In this document: in pieces, positions 1 to 7,785 of the stretch | Layout: each line of letters begins with the position of its first letter | Numbering within the stretch: position 1 is the stretch's first letter | Assembly (NCBI RefSeq): GCF_042432495.1 | Contig: NZ_JBHLXC010000002.1 | Span: 62,001 to 126,000 of the forward strand | Source: Pseudochelatococcus lubricantis | GTDB lineage: Bacteria; Pseudomonadota; Alphaproteobacteria; Rhizobiales; Beijerinckiaceae | DNA: 64,000 nt | Direction: 5' to 3' | Made by a program: the position numbers and the translations under genes | Notes under the pieces: model-generated | The model's input: the letters and a program-made list of their open reading frames with translations, nothing else | Databases searched by the model: none | Told to the model about the DNA's origin: nothing

Positions 1-1
1 C

Positions 2-1024
2 GGCGTCGCCCCCGATCCCAAGATCATCGCACTGACGAAGAAGCAGTCGGAATTCGTCAAGCCGGTCTGGGAATACCTCGCCTCCGCCACCTCCGCCCAA
101 CGGCTCGAACGCGGCCGCGAGCAAACGACAAAATGGCGCGACACCTTCGCCACGGTCGAGAGCCGATTCGGCGTCGACCGCAAGGTGATCGCCGGCGTGT
201 GGGGCATGGAGACGAACTTCGGCTCCACGATGGGCAATTATTATGTGGTCGAGGCGCTGGCGACACTGGCGCACGCGCAGTATCGCGGCCCCTTCTTCCG
301 CAATGAACTCGTCACCGCTCTCACTATTTTGGAAGAGGGCCATACCACCCGCGACAAGATGATCGGCTCATGGGCCGGCGCCATGGGCCAGACCCAGTTC
401 ATGCCGACGAGCTTCACGCGCTACGCCGTGGATTTCACCGGCGACGGGCGGCGCGACATCTGGAGTTCCGTACCCGACGCGCTCGCCTCCACCGGCAATT
501 ACCTGAAGGAGCACGGCTGGGTCGCGGGGCTGCCATGGGGCTTCGAGGTGAAGCTGCCGACAGGCTACGACTATCGCCACCGCAACGGTACGTTCGCCTC
601 CTTCGCCGCCACCGGCGTGCGGCGCATGGATGGGCGGACGATGCCCGCCGCAGGCGAGGCGCGCATCTTCCTGCCCGCCGGCGCGCGCGGTCCCGCCTTC
701 CTCGTCACGAAGAACTTCGACGTCATCAAGCGCTACAACAACTCTGACGCCTATGCGCTCGGCGTGGCGCTGCTCGGCGACATGATCCACGGGGGCGCTG
801 GCGTACAGGCCGCCTGGCCGCTCGACGAAAAGCCCCTCAGCCGCGACGAGCGTGAGGATCTGCAACGCTATCTCGCCAACCTCGGCTTCTCGGTCGGCGA
901 ACCGGACGGGCGCATCGGCAGCCAGACGCGCGCCGCCATCACCGCCTATCAGGAGCGCAAGGGCCTGATCCCGGACGGCCATCCCAGCCAGACGCTGCTG
1001 ACGCACCTCCGGCGGGAGCTGTAA
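2..1024 (+). CDS. Lytic murein transglycosylase (MltB/SLT_2 type), 5' end outside the window
   Basis: Cleaves the glycan strand of peptidoglycan in the periplasm to give 1,6-anhydro-muramyl ends. The frame is open from base 2, so the start and signal peptide lie upstream; 340 residues are visible. The motif WGMETNFGS holds the expected catalytic Glu of the MltB family, followed by the GAMGQTQFMPTSF stretch typical of the SLT_2 fold. The last 60 or so residues (EDLQRYLANLGF to the end) form a peptidoglycan-binding type 1 domain. The neighbouring gene on the same strand is an exported SGNH-like protein, so both may act on the cell envelope. Family assignment is secure; the substrate preference is inferred. 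Confidence 0.92.
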   Translation, partial: GVAPDPKIIALTKKQSEFVKPVWEYLASATSAQRLERGREQTTKWRDTFATVESRFGVDRKVIAGVWGMETNFGSTMGNYYVVEALATLAHAQYRGPFFRNELVTALTILEEGHTTRDKMIGSWAGAMGQTQFMPTSFTRYAVDFTGDGRRDIWSSVPDALASTGNYLKEHGWVAGLPWGFEVKLPTGYDYRHRNGTFASFAATGVRRMDGRTMPAAGEARIFLPAGARGPAFLVTKNFDVIKRYNNSDAYALGVALLGDMIHGGAGVQAAWPLDEKPLSRDEREDLQRYLANLGFSVGEPDGRIGSQTRAAITAYQERKGLIPDGHPSQTLLTHLRREL

Positions 1025-1027
1025 GCA

Positions 1028-1056
1028 GCGGGAAGGCGGCGACCTTCCCCGCGTTT
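1028..1056 (+). terminator. Weak hairpin terminator after the transglycosylase gene
   Basis: GCGGGAAGG pairs with CCTTCCCCGC (one bulged C) around a 6-nt loop and is followed by only three T. It lies four bases after the stop codon. Intrinsic termination is plausible but weak. Confidence 0.4.
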
Positions 1057-1182
1057 ACCCTGACCCGCGAACGCGCGGGCGACGCGAGACTCGTCGCCGT
1101 TTCTGCCCTATGATGCAAAGGTATGAACCCATGCCGCTTGTCGCGAAGACGAGCGGCGACCTGTCATTCCGTGTGAAGCATC

Positions 1183-2508
1183 ATGCCGTCGCGTCGAAAC
1201 GGATCAACCGGGAGCGGATTGCTGCGCATTATCGCGGCTATTGCAGGCGTCGGCCTTGTTCTGGGCGCGGCGCAGGCGCCGCTCCATGCCGCGTCCGACC
1301 CGCTGACGCGCTTCCTCGACAGCATTTTCAAGAAGGAACAGCAGCCCGCGCAGCCACCCGCCGCCCGTAGCGTGAGGCAGAAGCCCACCCGCCCGCCAGC
1401 GCCCGCGCAGGCGCGGAAGGTGCCGCGCAAACCCCGCCCCGCGACCGTGATCGTGCGTGATGCGCAGCAGAAGCGGGAAGCGAACACGTTCATCGCCGTG
1501 ATCGGCGATTCGCTCGGTGAGGCGCTGGCCGGCGGCTTGCAGGAGGCGTTCGCCACCACGCGCGAGATCGCCGTTGTCAGCCGCGCCGGCGCGGAGACGA
1601 GCCTGACGCGCGCTACCCTGCCCGACTGGGCCTTCCTGATGCGCGATTACAGCCGCGAGGGGATGCCGGCGCCGCAGCCGATAACGGTCGGCGTTGTGCT
1701 CCTCGGGGCCGAGCCGCCGCGCAGCCTGATGGACGGCGAGGTCGAGGTGCCCTTCGAGTCGGCGCGCTGGAAGGAGCTGATGTCCGGGCGCATCGATTCG
1801 CTGATTCGCACCTTCGCCGACCGCGACCTTCCGCTGATCTGGGTCGGCCTGCCGCCGATGAAGAACGAGGCGCACTCCGACGCCGCCAGCGCCCTCAACG
1901 CGCTCTACCGGGAGGAGGTGCTGAAGGCGGGCGGCGTATTCGTGGATATCTGGGCCGGATTTTCCAACGATGAGAAGGAGTTCACCGCCACCGGGCCTGA
2001 TGTCCGCGGGCAGACGGCACAATTGCGCAACGGCGACGGCGTCGGCCTCACGAAGGCCGGCGGGCGCAAGGCGGCGCATTTTGTCGAGCTGGAGATCCGC
2101 CGGCTCCTGCAGGCGCGCGGGCTGTCGACGGTCATCGCCGCCACCCCGGCCGAGACGAGCCCGCAAGCCGAGGCGGATCAGGAAGGGGCATTGCTCTCGC
2201 TGCCCGACATGCCGGTGCCGGTCGTCATTCCCGTCAAGCCGGCCGCCGGGCCGATCCTGCCGCTCGCCAGCCTGCAGTCCGCGCCGGACGGACAGTTGCT
2301 GACCCAACGCCCCGTCCTGAAAGGCGACGCCGCTGTGCTCGTGCACCGCGTCTACGGCGAGGGCCGCGCGCCGGAACCCGTGGCTGGGCGGGCCGACGAT
2401 TTTTCCTGGCCGCCTCCGGAGCGCCCGCTCAACGCCAGCTTTGAAGCATCCCCCACGCCCGACGGAACGGGCACAACCGTGCAGACCGCGACCGTATCCG
2501 CGCAATAG
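1183..2508 (+). CDS. Exported DUF459/SGNH-hydrolase-like protein with altered catalytic His position
   Basis: 441 aa. The N-terminus has a basic stretch and a hydrophobic segment (about residues 13-36) ending in AHA-type small residues, so it is probably exported. A Pro/Ala/Lys-rich linker follows, then the SGNH-like domain starts with FIAVIGDSLGEAL, which supplies the block I Ser. Family members I know carry DG-(I/V)-H-x-T near the C-terminal end of this domain, with the His completing the triad; here the sequence reads NGDGVGLTKAG, with Gly at that place. The region after about residue 320 is Pro/Ala-rich and probably disordered. The protein lies just downstream of the lytic transglycosylase, a pairing I recall from other Hyphomicrobiales. 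Its substrate is unknown, and the lost His makes normal hydrolase activity uncertain. Confidence 0.75.
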   Translation: MPSRRNGSTGSGLLRIIAAIAGVGLVLGAAQAPLHAASDPLTRFLDSIFKKEQQPAQPPAARSVRQKPTRPPAPAQARKVPRKPRPATVIVRDAQQKREANTFIAVIGDSLGEALAGGLQEAFATTREIAVVSRAGAETSLTRATLPDWAFLMRDYSREGMPAPQPITVGVVLLGAEPPRSLMDGEVEVPFESARWKELMSGRIDSLIRTFADRDLPLIWVGLPPMKNEAHSDAASALNALYREEVLKAGGVFVDIWAGFSNDEKEFTATGPDVRGQTAQLRNGDGVGLTKAGGRKAAHFVELEIRRLLQARGLSTVIAATPAETSPQAEADQEGALLSLPDMPVPVVIPVKPAAGPILPLASLQSAPDGQLLTQRPVLKGDAAVLVHRVYGEGRAPEPVAGRADDFSWPPPERPLNASFEASPTPDGTGTTVQTATVSAQ

Positions 2509-2528
2509 ACAGGCCAAGGCCATGAAAA

Positions 2529-2555
2529 AACCCGTCCTGTCGTACAGGACGGGTT
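2529..2555. terminator. Perfect 12-bp hairpin after the SGNH gene
   Basis: AACCCGTCCTGT and ACAGGACGGGTT form a perfect 12-bp stem with a 3-nt loop, 20 bases after the stop codon. The A-run precedes the stem on the + strand, so the U-tract would appear in a transcript coming from the - strand. It may act in both directions. Confidence 0.6.
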
Positions 2556-2584
2556 CCTTGCACCTCGTGGCGGGTGCTATTCAG

Positions 2585-2677
2585 ACGAGCGTCGCGGTGA
2601 CGCTTTTTGCCGCCTACCCTTTGCCGGGCGTTTCTTCCCTAGACCTGGACCGCTTCACGGAACGATGCGCGGTTTTT
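2585..2677 (+). ncRNA. Candidate small RNA, suhB/ar14-like, copy A
   Basis: The intergenic segment folds as a small hairpin (AGCGTC/GACGCT around 2590-2606), then an unpaired pyrimidine stretch with TTTCTTCCC, then a terminator hairpin ending in five T. The 28-nt block 2626-2653 matches 26 of 28 positions with the reverse strand of 6592-6619, where copy B lies. The layout of hairpins with CCUCC-like anti-Shine-Dalgarno loops and a 3' GGACCGC terminator fits the rhizobial suhB/ar14 sRNAs as I remember them. Here the motif is degraded (CUUCCC instead of CCUCCC). The 5' end is an estimate; no clear promoter was found. Confidence 0.5.
2649..2677 (+). terminator. Intrinsic terminator of sRNA copy A
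   Basis: ACCGC/GCGGT stem with an inner TTC/GAA pairing, followed by TTTTT (2673-2677). It forms the 3' end of the candidate sRNA. Confidence 0.5.
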
Positions 2678-2965
2678 GTATTGTCCGTCTATCCAGGACC
2701 GGACCCTTACAGGCGACCATTCTTGGATGGCCATAGTTGCGCACGAAACTTCACCGAACGCAAGAGGGGATTTTCAAGCGGGTGCGGCAAAACGCATCGA
2801 ACCATTTGCCAGCAAGGAATAGTATCAGTCGAAAAAACTCCTGTGCGTAACATCGCGTAGCCCTTGATCCGCCCAAAATAAACCAAACTGGTTTGACACC
2901 ATTGCAAGAGCGCGCGCCTTGAGGTACGACCTCAAGCTGAGGATCGGATGGGGAGGAGTGGCGCC

Positions 2966-3097
2966 GTGGCGAATGATATTGTCGAGATGGACTATCGGGA
3001 GCACGAACGCACCTATGCGGGCTTCATGCGCCTGGCGAAGATCGGCGGCGGCGCCATCATCGCCGTGCTGGTCCTGATGGCGATCTTCCTGCTGTGA
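2966..3097 (+). CDS. aa3-type cytochrome c oxidase subunit IV family protein (43 aa)
   Basis: Very small single-pass membrane protein. The N-terminal half is polar (MANDIVEMDYREHERTYAGF), followed by one transmembrane helix of about 18 residues (IGGGAIIAVLVLMAIF). This is the pattern of the small bacterial subunit IV of aa3 cytochrome oxidases, which packs against the core oxidase in the inner membrane. GTG 2966 is preferred because GGAGGA lies 8 bases upstream; an in-frame ATG at 2948 would place that site inside the gene. A gene of this type directly ahead of pntAA is common in Hyphomicrobiales, while the main oxidase operon lies elsewhere. Confidence 0.8.
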   Translation: MANDIVEMDYREHERTYAGFMRLAKIGGGAIIAVLVLMAIFLL

Positions 3098-3469
3098 TCG
3101 CCGGGCGGTTTGGGTGCAAATGGACCGGCCTCCACCGCCGGGTCCCGGCAAGGCAGGCGCCGCGCCCGCGCTGTCATCCGTCATTCGACCATAGCGGCAG
3201 ATTGCCTTTTCCCTCGCCCGGAGCGGCCCGTCATGCGCGCCGTCGGCGCTTTCCGGAAGCTTCACAGCCAGATGCGTGTGCGGGCAACGTCCCGCGGGAG
3301 CGGCCGCTGCGCGCGATCGCTTGCAAGGCTGCGCGGAGCCCTGCCGCCTGAAACACCAGCCGCGCCGGCCCGTCACACGCCTGACATTCCGCCCATTCAC
3401 GCATTGTAGCAATCAGAAAATCAGACCAACCAGATACATGCCGCCCTGTGCCGCTTCGGAGTGAATGCC
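3098..3469. other. Intergenic region upstream of pntAA
   Basis: About 370 bases, GC-rich. No convincing gene, terminator or promoter was recognised. Open frames here lack ribosome-binding sites and resemble no known family. A CGGAGTGA Shine-Dalgarno sequence sits at 3457-3464, just ahead of pntAA. Confidence 0.4.
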
Positions 3470-4606
3470 ATGCTGGTCGCCGTTCCCACAGAAACCCTGG
3501 CTGACGAAAGCCGTGTCGCCGCGACGCCCGAAACCGTCAAGAAATTCGTTGCGCTCGGCGCGACCGTACGGGTTCAGGCTGGTGCGGGGCTTGCCTCGGG
3601 TATTCCGGATGCCGATTACGAGGCTGCCGGCGCGACCGTCGCTGGCGATGCCGCCGCGGCGCTGGCGGGGGCGGATGTCGTCCTCAAGGTGCGCCGTCCG
3701 GCAGAGGCGGAAATCGGGCTGCTGAAGAACGGCGCCATCCTGATCGCGCAGCTCGACCCCTATGGTCATGAGGATGCGATCAGGGCGCTGGCGGAAGCCG
3801 GCATCATCGCCTTCGCCACGGAACTGACGCCGCGCATCACCCGCGCGCAGGTCATGGATGTGCTGTCGTCGCAGGCGAACCTTGCCGGCTATCGCGCGGT
3901 GATCGACGCCGCGGCGGAATATGGCCGGGCGCTGCCGATGATGATGACGGCCGCCGGCACCGTGCCGGCCGCGCGCGTGTTCGTGATGGGCGCGGGTGTC
4001 GCCGGCCTCCAGGCCATCGCCACGGCCCGGCGCCTCGGCGCCATCGTCACCGCCACGGACGTGCGCCCCGCTGCCAAGGAACAGGTGGAATCGCTCGGCG
4101 CCAAGTTCATTGCCGTCGAGGACGAGGAATTCAAGCAGGCGGAGACCGCAGGCGGCTACGCGCGCGAGATGTCGGACGAGTACAAGCGCAAGCAGTCGGA
4201 ACTCATCGCCTCCCACATCGCCAAGCAGGATATCGTGATCACGACGGCGCTGATTCCCGGCCGCGCCGCGCCGCGCCTGGTGTCGGACGCGATGGTGCGC
4301 TCGATGCGCCCCGGCTCCGTGATCGTCGATCTGGCGGTGGAGCGCGGCGGCAATGTCGAGGGCGCGAAGCCCGGCGAGGTTGCGGCCGTCGACGGCGTGA
4401 AGATCGTCGGCCACCTCAACGTGCCGGGCCGCCTGGCGGCCACCGCTTCCACGCTCTACGCGAAAAACCTGCTCGCCTTCGCCGAGCAGCTCATCGACAA
4501 ACAGTCGAAGGCGATCGCCATCAACTGGGACGACGAGATCGTCAAAGCCACCGCGCTGACCCGCGACGGGGCCGTCATTCATCCCGCCTTCCAGCCGAAG
4601 GCTTAA
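3470..4606 (+). CDS. pntAA: NAD(P) transhydrogenase subunit alpha part 1 (NAD-binding domain I)
   Basis: Soluble NAD(H)-binding subunit of the proton-translocating transhydrogenase, which drives hydride transfer from NADH to NADP+ with the proton gradient. The AlaDH/PNT N-terminal domain covers about residues 1-135, then the Rossmann part carries VMGAGVAGLQAIATAR. The end of the protein matches the family. ATG 3470 (378 aa) is chosen because CGGAGTGA lies 5 bases upstream; GTG 3461 in the same frame overlaps that site. pntAA, pntAB and pntB follow each other closely and form one operon. The alpha subunit is split in two genes, as is usual in alphaproteobacteria. Confidence 0.95.
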   Translation: MLVAVPTETLADESRVAATPETVKKFVALGATVRVQAGAGLASGIPDADYEAAGATVAGDAAAALAGADVVLKVRRPAEAEIGLLKNGAILIAQLDPYGHEDAIRALAEAGIIAFATELTPRITRAQVMDVLSSQANLAGYRAVIDAAAEYGRALPMMMTAAGTVPAARVFVMGAGVAGLQAIATARRLGAIVTATDVRPAAKEQVESLGAKFIAVEDEEFKQAETAGGYAREMSDEYKRKQSELIASHIAKQDIVITTALIPGRAAPRLVSDAMVRSMRPGSVIVDLAVERGGNVEGAKPGEVAAVDGVKIVGHLNVPGRLAATASTLYAKNLLAFAEQLIDKQSKAIAINWDDEIVKATALTRDGAVIHPAFQPKA

Positions 4607-4634
4607 TTTCTCCTGATCTGAGAGGATGCGCGTC

Positions 4635-5096
4635 ATGGCAACCCCCGTGGCAAACCTTTCGCCGGAACATACGCTTGAACAGGCCCGCTCGGCGGCGGAC
4701 GCGGCGCGCGCCGCAGCCGACGCGGCACAGGTCTACGCAGATCAGGCCGCCGCCGCCATCGGCGCCATCGCCCACGGTGCAACGGGCGGCGCGGTGGACC
4801 CCACGGTGTTCCGCCTCGCCATTTTCGTGCTGGCGGTGTTCGTCGGCTACTACGTCGTCTGGTCGGTGACGCCGGCGCTGCACACGCCGCTGATGTCGGT
4901 AACCAACGCCATCTCGTCGGTGATCGTCGTCGGCGCCCTGCTGGCGGTGGGCGTCGAGGCCGCGCCCGCACTTGAGGGCGGCTCGGGCTGGGCGCGCCTC
5001 TTCGGTTTCATCGCGTTGATTCTCGCCTCGGTGAACATCTTCGGCGGCTTCCTCGTGACGCAGCGCATGCTCGCCATGTACAAGAAGAAGGGCTGA
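4635..5096 (+). CDS. pntAB: NAD(P) transhydrogenase subunit alpha part 2 (membrane segment)
   Basis: Short membrane subunit that forms part of the proton channel (domain II) together with PntB. The first 50 residues are Ala-rich with a heptad-like pattern (ARSAADAARAAADAAQ), probably a helical linker. Three to four transmembrane helices follow from FRLAIFVLAVFVGYYVVW onward. The motif NAISSVIVVGALLAVG is typical of the family. ATG 4635 is favoured over ATG 4626 because AGAGGA ends immediately before 4626 and is well spaced for 4635. It lies 28 bases after pntAA and five bases before pntB. Confidence 0.93.
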   Translation: MATPVANLSPEHTLEQARSAADAARAAADAAQVYADQAAAAIGAIAHGATGGAVDPTVFRLAIFVLAVFVGYYVVWSVTPALHTPLMSVTNAISSVIVVGALLAVGVEAAPALEGGSGWARLFGFIALILASVNIFGGFLVTQRMLAMYKKKG

Positions 5097-5101
5097 TCGT
5101 C

Positions 5102-6505
5102 ATGTCCGAAAACCTTGCGGCCCTTCTCTATCTCGTCGCGGGCGTCCTGTTCATCCTGGCGCTGCGCGGCCTCTCCTCCCCGGCGACATCGCGGCAGGGC
5201 AACCTCTACGGCATGATCGGCATGGCGCTCGCCATCGCGACGACGCTGGTCGGCCATCCGCCGGCCGACGGCTTCGCCTGGCTGCTGATCGTGCTCGGCA
5301 TCGCCATCGGCGGCGGCGCGGGCGCGGTCATCGCGCGGCGCGTGCCGATGACGGCCATGCCCCAGCTCGTCGCCGCCTTCCACTCGCTCGTCGGCCTCGC
5401 CGCCGTGCTGGTGGCGGCCGGCGCGCTCTATGCGCCGCGCGCCTTCGGCATCGGCGCCCCCGGCGAAATTCACGGCGCAAGCCTGGTGGAAATGGGCCTC
5501 GGCCTTGCCATCGGCGCGATCACCTTCTCCGGCTCGGTCATCGCGTTCCTGAAGCTCGACGGGCGCATGTCCGGCAAGCCGATCCTGCTGCCGAGCCGCC
5601 ACGCCATCAACATCGCGCTCGCCGTGCTGCTGCTGGTGCTGTTCGTCGTCTTCGTGACGACGGAAAGCCACGTGGTGTTCTGGCTGATCGCGCTGGTGAG
5701 CTTCGCGCTCGGCTTCCTGCTGATCGTGCCCATCGGCGGCGCGGACATGCCCGTCGTGGTGTCAATGCTCAACTCCTACTCGGGCTGGGCGGCCGCCGGC
5801 ATCGGCTTCACGCTCGGCAACCTCGCGCTGATCATCACGGGCGCCCTCGTCGGCTCGTCGGGTGCGATCCTGTCCTACATCATGTGCAAGGGCATGAACC
5901 GCTCGTTCATCTCGGTGATCCTCGGCGGCTTCGGCGGCGAGGCTGCCGCGGCGAGCGCCGGCGGGGCGGTGGAGAATCGCCCGGTCAAGCAGGGCTCGGC
6001 GGAAGACGCGGCCTTCCTGATGAAGAACGCGGGCAAGGTCATCATCGTGCCAGGCTACGGCATGGCGGTTGCGCAGGCCCAGCACGCGCTGCGCGAGATG
6101 GCCGACAAGCTGAAGGCGGAAGGCGTCGACGTGAAGTACGCCATCCACCCCGTCGCCGGCCGCATGCCCGGCCACATGAACGTGCTGCTGGCGGAAGCGA
6201 ACGTGCCCTACGACGAGGTGTTCGAACTTGAGGACATCAACTCGGAATTCGCACAGGCCGATGTCGCCTTCGTGATCGGCGCCAACGACGTCACCAACCC
6301 GGCGGCGAAGAACGATCCGTCCTCTCCCATCTTCGGCATGCCCATCCTCGACGTGGAAAAGGCGAAGACGGTCCTGTTCTGCAAGCGCGGCATGGGGTCC
6401 GGCTACGCCGGCGTCGAGAACGAACTCTTCTTCCGCGACAACACGATGATGCTGTTCGGCGATGCGAAGAAGACGGTCGAAAGCATCCTGAAGTCGCTCG
6501 ACTGA
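5102..6505 (+). CDS. pntB: NAD(P) transhydrogenase subunit beta
   Basis: 467 aa, the normal family length. The N-terminal two thirds hold about nine transmembrane helices (domain II), and the C-terminal domain III binds NADP(H), recognisable by GYGMAVAQAQHALREMA and the following HPVAGRMPGHMNVLLAEA. The conserved IGANDVTNPAA stretch is present. It is the last gene of the pnt operon and is followed by a perfect inverted repeat at 6524-6551. The function is NADPH supply coupled to proton entry in the inner membrane. Confidence 0.96.
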   Translation: MSENLAALLYLVAGVLFILALRGLSSPATSRQGNLYGMIGMALAIATTLVGHPPADGFAWLLIVLGIAIGGGAGAVIARRVPMTAMPQLVAAFHSLVGLAAVLVAAGALYAPRAFGIGAPGEIHGASLVEMGLGLAIGAITFSGSVIAFLKLDGRMSGKPILLPSRHAINIALAVLLLVLFVVFVTTESHVVFWLIALVSFALGFLLIVPIGGADMPVVVSMLNSYSGWAAAGIGFTLGNLALIITGALVGSSGAILSYIMCKGMNRSFISVILGGFGGEAAAASAGGAVENRPVKQGSAEDAAFLMKNAGKVIIVPGYGMAVAQAQHALREMADKLKAEGVDVKYAIHPVAGRMPGHMNVLLAEANVPYDEVFELEDINSEFAQADVAFVIGANDVTNPAAKNDPSSPIFGMPILDVEKAKTVLFCKRGMGSGYAGVENELFFRDNTMMLFGDAKKTVESILKSLD

Positions 6506-6523
6506 AAATTTAACGAAACGACC

Positions 6524-6551
6524 CCTGTCATTGCGTTAACGCAATGACAGG
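6524..6551. terminator. Perfect 28-bp palindrome after pntB
   Basis: Arms of 14 bp (CCTGTCATTGCGTT and its complement) with no spacer, 18 bases after the pntB stop. There is no T-run on the + side. It probably ends the pnt transcript; an operator role cannot be excluded. Confidence 0.5.
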
Positions 6552-6566
6552 AACCCGTCCGCCCAT

Positions 6567-6598
6567 AAAAAAGGACCGCACATTTGCATGCGCGGTCC
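6567..6598 (-). terminator. Intrinsic terminator of sRNA copy B
   Basis: GGACCGC pairs with GCGGTCC (7 bp, G:C rich), followed on the - strand by six T (plus-strand A-run 6567-6572). Confidence 0.7.
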
Positions 6599-6660
6599 AA
6601 GTCTAGGGAGGAAACGCCCAAGGAGGGCAGCGATAAGGCGACGCCATCGCCATATCGCAC
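6567..6660 (-). ncRNA. Candidate small RNA, suhB/ar14-like, copy B, antisense to the hisN leader
   Basis: Read on the - strand, the segment has a GGCGA/TCGCC hairpin, then GCCC-TCCTT-GGGC with CCUCC in its loop, then GTTTCCTCCCTAGAC with a second CCUCCC, then a terminator hairpin GGACCGC...GCGGTCC followed by six T. Several anti-Shine-Dalgarno loops plus this terminator are the hallmark, as I remember it, of the suhB RNA motif (ar14 family) of Rhizobiales. The next gene, on the opposite strand, encodes an inositol-monophosphatase-family enzyme, the relationship from which the suhB motif was named. The 5' end at 6660 follows from the predicted promoter. Such RNAs are thought to block ribosome binding sites of target mRNAs. 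Confidence 0.6.
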
Positions 6661-6666
6661 TGCAAC

Positions 6667-6695
6667 AATATGCCACCGCGCTGCACAAAACACAA
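6667..6695 (-). promoter_or_regulatory. Sigma-70-type promoter for sRNA copy B
   Basis: On the - strand TTGTGT (6695-6690) and CATATT (6672-6667) are separated by 17 bases and would start transcription near 6660. Both hexamers are moderate matches. Confidence 0.4.
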
Positions 6696-6793
6696 GACCG
6701 GCGAGCGGACTTTTTGCCGCTTGCCGGAACGATGAGGCTTTTCTCGGCGCAACCTGTTGGTTATCAAGGCGTTGTTGCGCGTCCGAATCTGTG

Positions 6794-6837
6794 CACAAGG
6801 CCCCCGCCGTCCCGTCCCGGGTGGCGGGGGCCTTGTG
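6794..6837. repeat. 15-bp inverted repeat, GC-rich hairpin
   Basis: CACAAGGCCCCCGCC and its exact complement surround a 14-nt loop. There is no T-run. It lies between the sRNA and hisN on GC-rich sequence and could be a factor-dependent terminator or a structured leader. Confidence 0.45.
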
Positions 6838-6930
6838 TTGCCTTCTCCGGAACGACTTCCTCATTCAAATGCTTCCATTTGGTGGGAAAGCGCTCTAGAG
6901 CAGCGGACGGACCATTCCAGGGAGCTTGTC

Positions 6931-7740
6931 TTGTCGTCCGATCCGCATATTTCCGACATCATGGCCTTTGCCGACAGGCTGGCCACCGCGTCTGCCGGCG
7001 TCACCCTGCCGCTGTTCCGCACCGCCCTGACGGCGGATAACAAGGCGGAGGACGGCGATTTCGACCCGGTGACGGATGCGGACCGCGAGGCCGAGTCCGT
7101 GATGCGCGCGCTCATCCGCCAGACCTACCCCGATCACGGCATCGAGGGGGAGGAGCACGGCGGCGAGCGCCTCGACGCCGACTATGTCTGGGTGCTCGAC
7201 CCGATCGACGGCACGCGCGCCTTCATCTCCGGCCTGCCGCTGTGGGGCACGCTGATCGGGCTGAAATACCGGGGCGCGCCCGTCTTCGGGCTGATGCATC
7301 AACCCTTTACGGACGAAACGTTCTCCGGCGCCGCGTTTCCGGCGGCAGCGCCGCTCACACTCTACCGGCGCGGGACGGCGAGCGGCACGCTGCGCACGCG
7401 CGAGTGCGCCGATCTCTCCTCGGCGACCATCTCCACCACCTCGCCGCGCATGTTCACGGGGACCAATCTTGAAGCCTACAACCGGGTGGAAGGCCAATGC
7501 CGCCTCGCCCGCTACGGCTATGACTGCTACGCCTACGCCATGGTAGCTGCCGGTCACGTCGATCTCGTCGTGGAAGCGGGGCTGAAGCCTTGCGACATCG
7601 TGGCGCTGGTGCCGGTCATCGAGGCAGCGGGCGGCGTTGTCACGAGCTGGACCGGAGGGCCGGTGACAGCGGGCGGCACGGCGGTGGCGGCCGGCGATCC
7701 CCGCGTTCACGAGGTGGCACTCGCCCTGCTCAACGGCTGA
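6931..7740 (+). CDS. hisN: Inositol-monophosphatase family enzyme, probable histidinol-phosphatase HisN
   Basis: 269 aa. It carries the metal-dependent phosphatase motifs DPVTDADREAE, EGEEHG and WVLDPIDGTRAFISG, and the late motif GLKPCDIVALVPVIEAAGG. The G-x-P-L-W-G-T pattern after DPIDGT and the RYGYDCYAYAMVAAG stretch resemble rhizobial HisN, which removes phosphate from L-histidinol phosphate. TTG 6931 is chosen because AGGGAG lies 7 bases upstream and homologues begin at this point; longer starts run into the hairpin region. Other members of the family act on inositol phosphates or PAP, so the substrate is an inference. The candidate sRNA copy B runs antisense upstream of it. Confidence 0.8.
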   Translation: MSSDPHISDIMAFADRLATASAGVTLPLFRTALTADNKAEDGDFDPVTDADREAESVMRALIRQTYPDHGIEGEEHGGERLDADYVWVLDPIDGTRAFISGLPLWGTLIGLKYRGAPVFGLMHQPFTDETFSGAAFPAAAPLTLYRRGTASGTLRTRECADLSSATISTTSPRMFTGTNLEAYNRVEGQCRLARYGYDCYAYAMVAAGHVDLVVEAGLKPCDIVALVPVIEAAGGVVTSWTGGPVTAGGTAVAAGDPRVHEVALALLNG

Positions 7741-7785
7741 TTGGGCGGCGGAGGGAAACCCGGGCTGCCCCGCTTCCTCGCCCGT

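Noticed and set aside
2825..3412. 195-codon frame on the - strand over the small cytochrome oxidase subunit gene
   Set aside because: The + strand gene has a good ribosome binding site and a family-typical sequence; the - frame has none.
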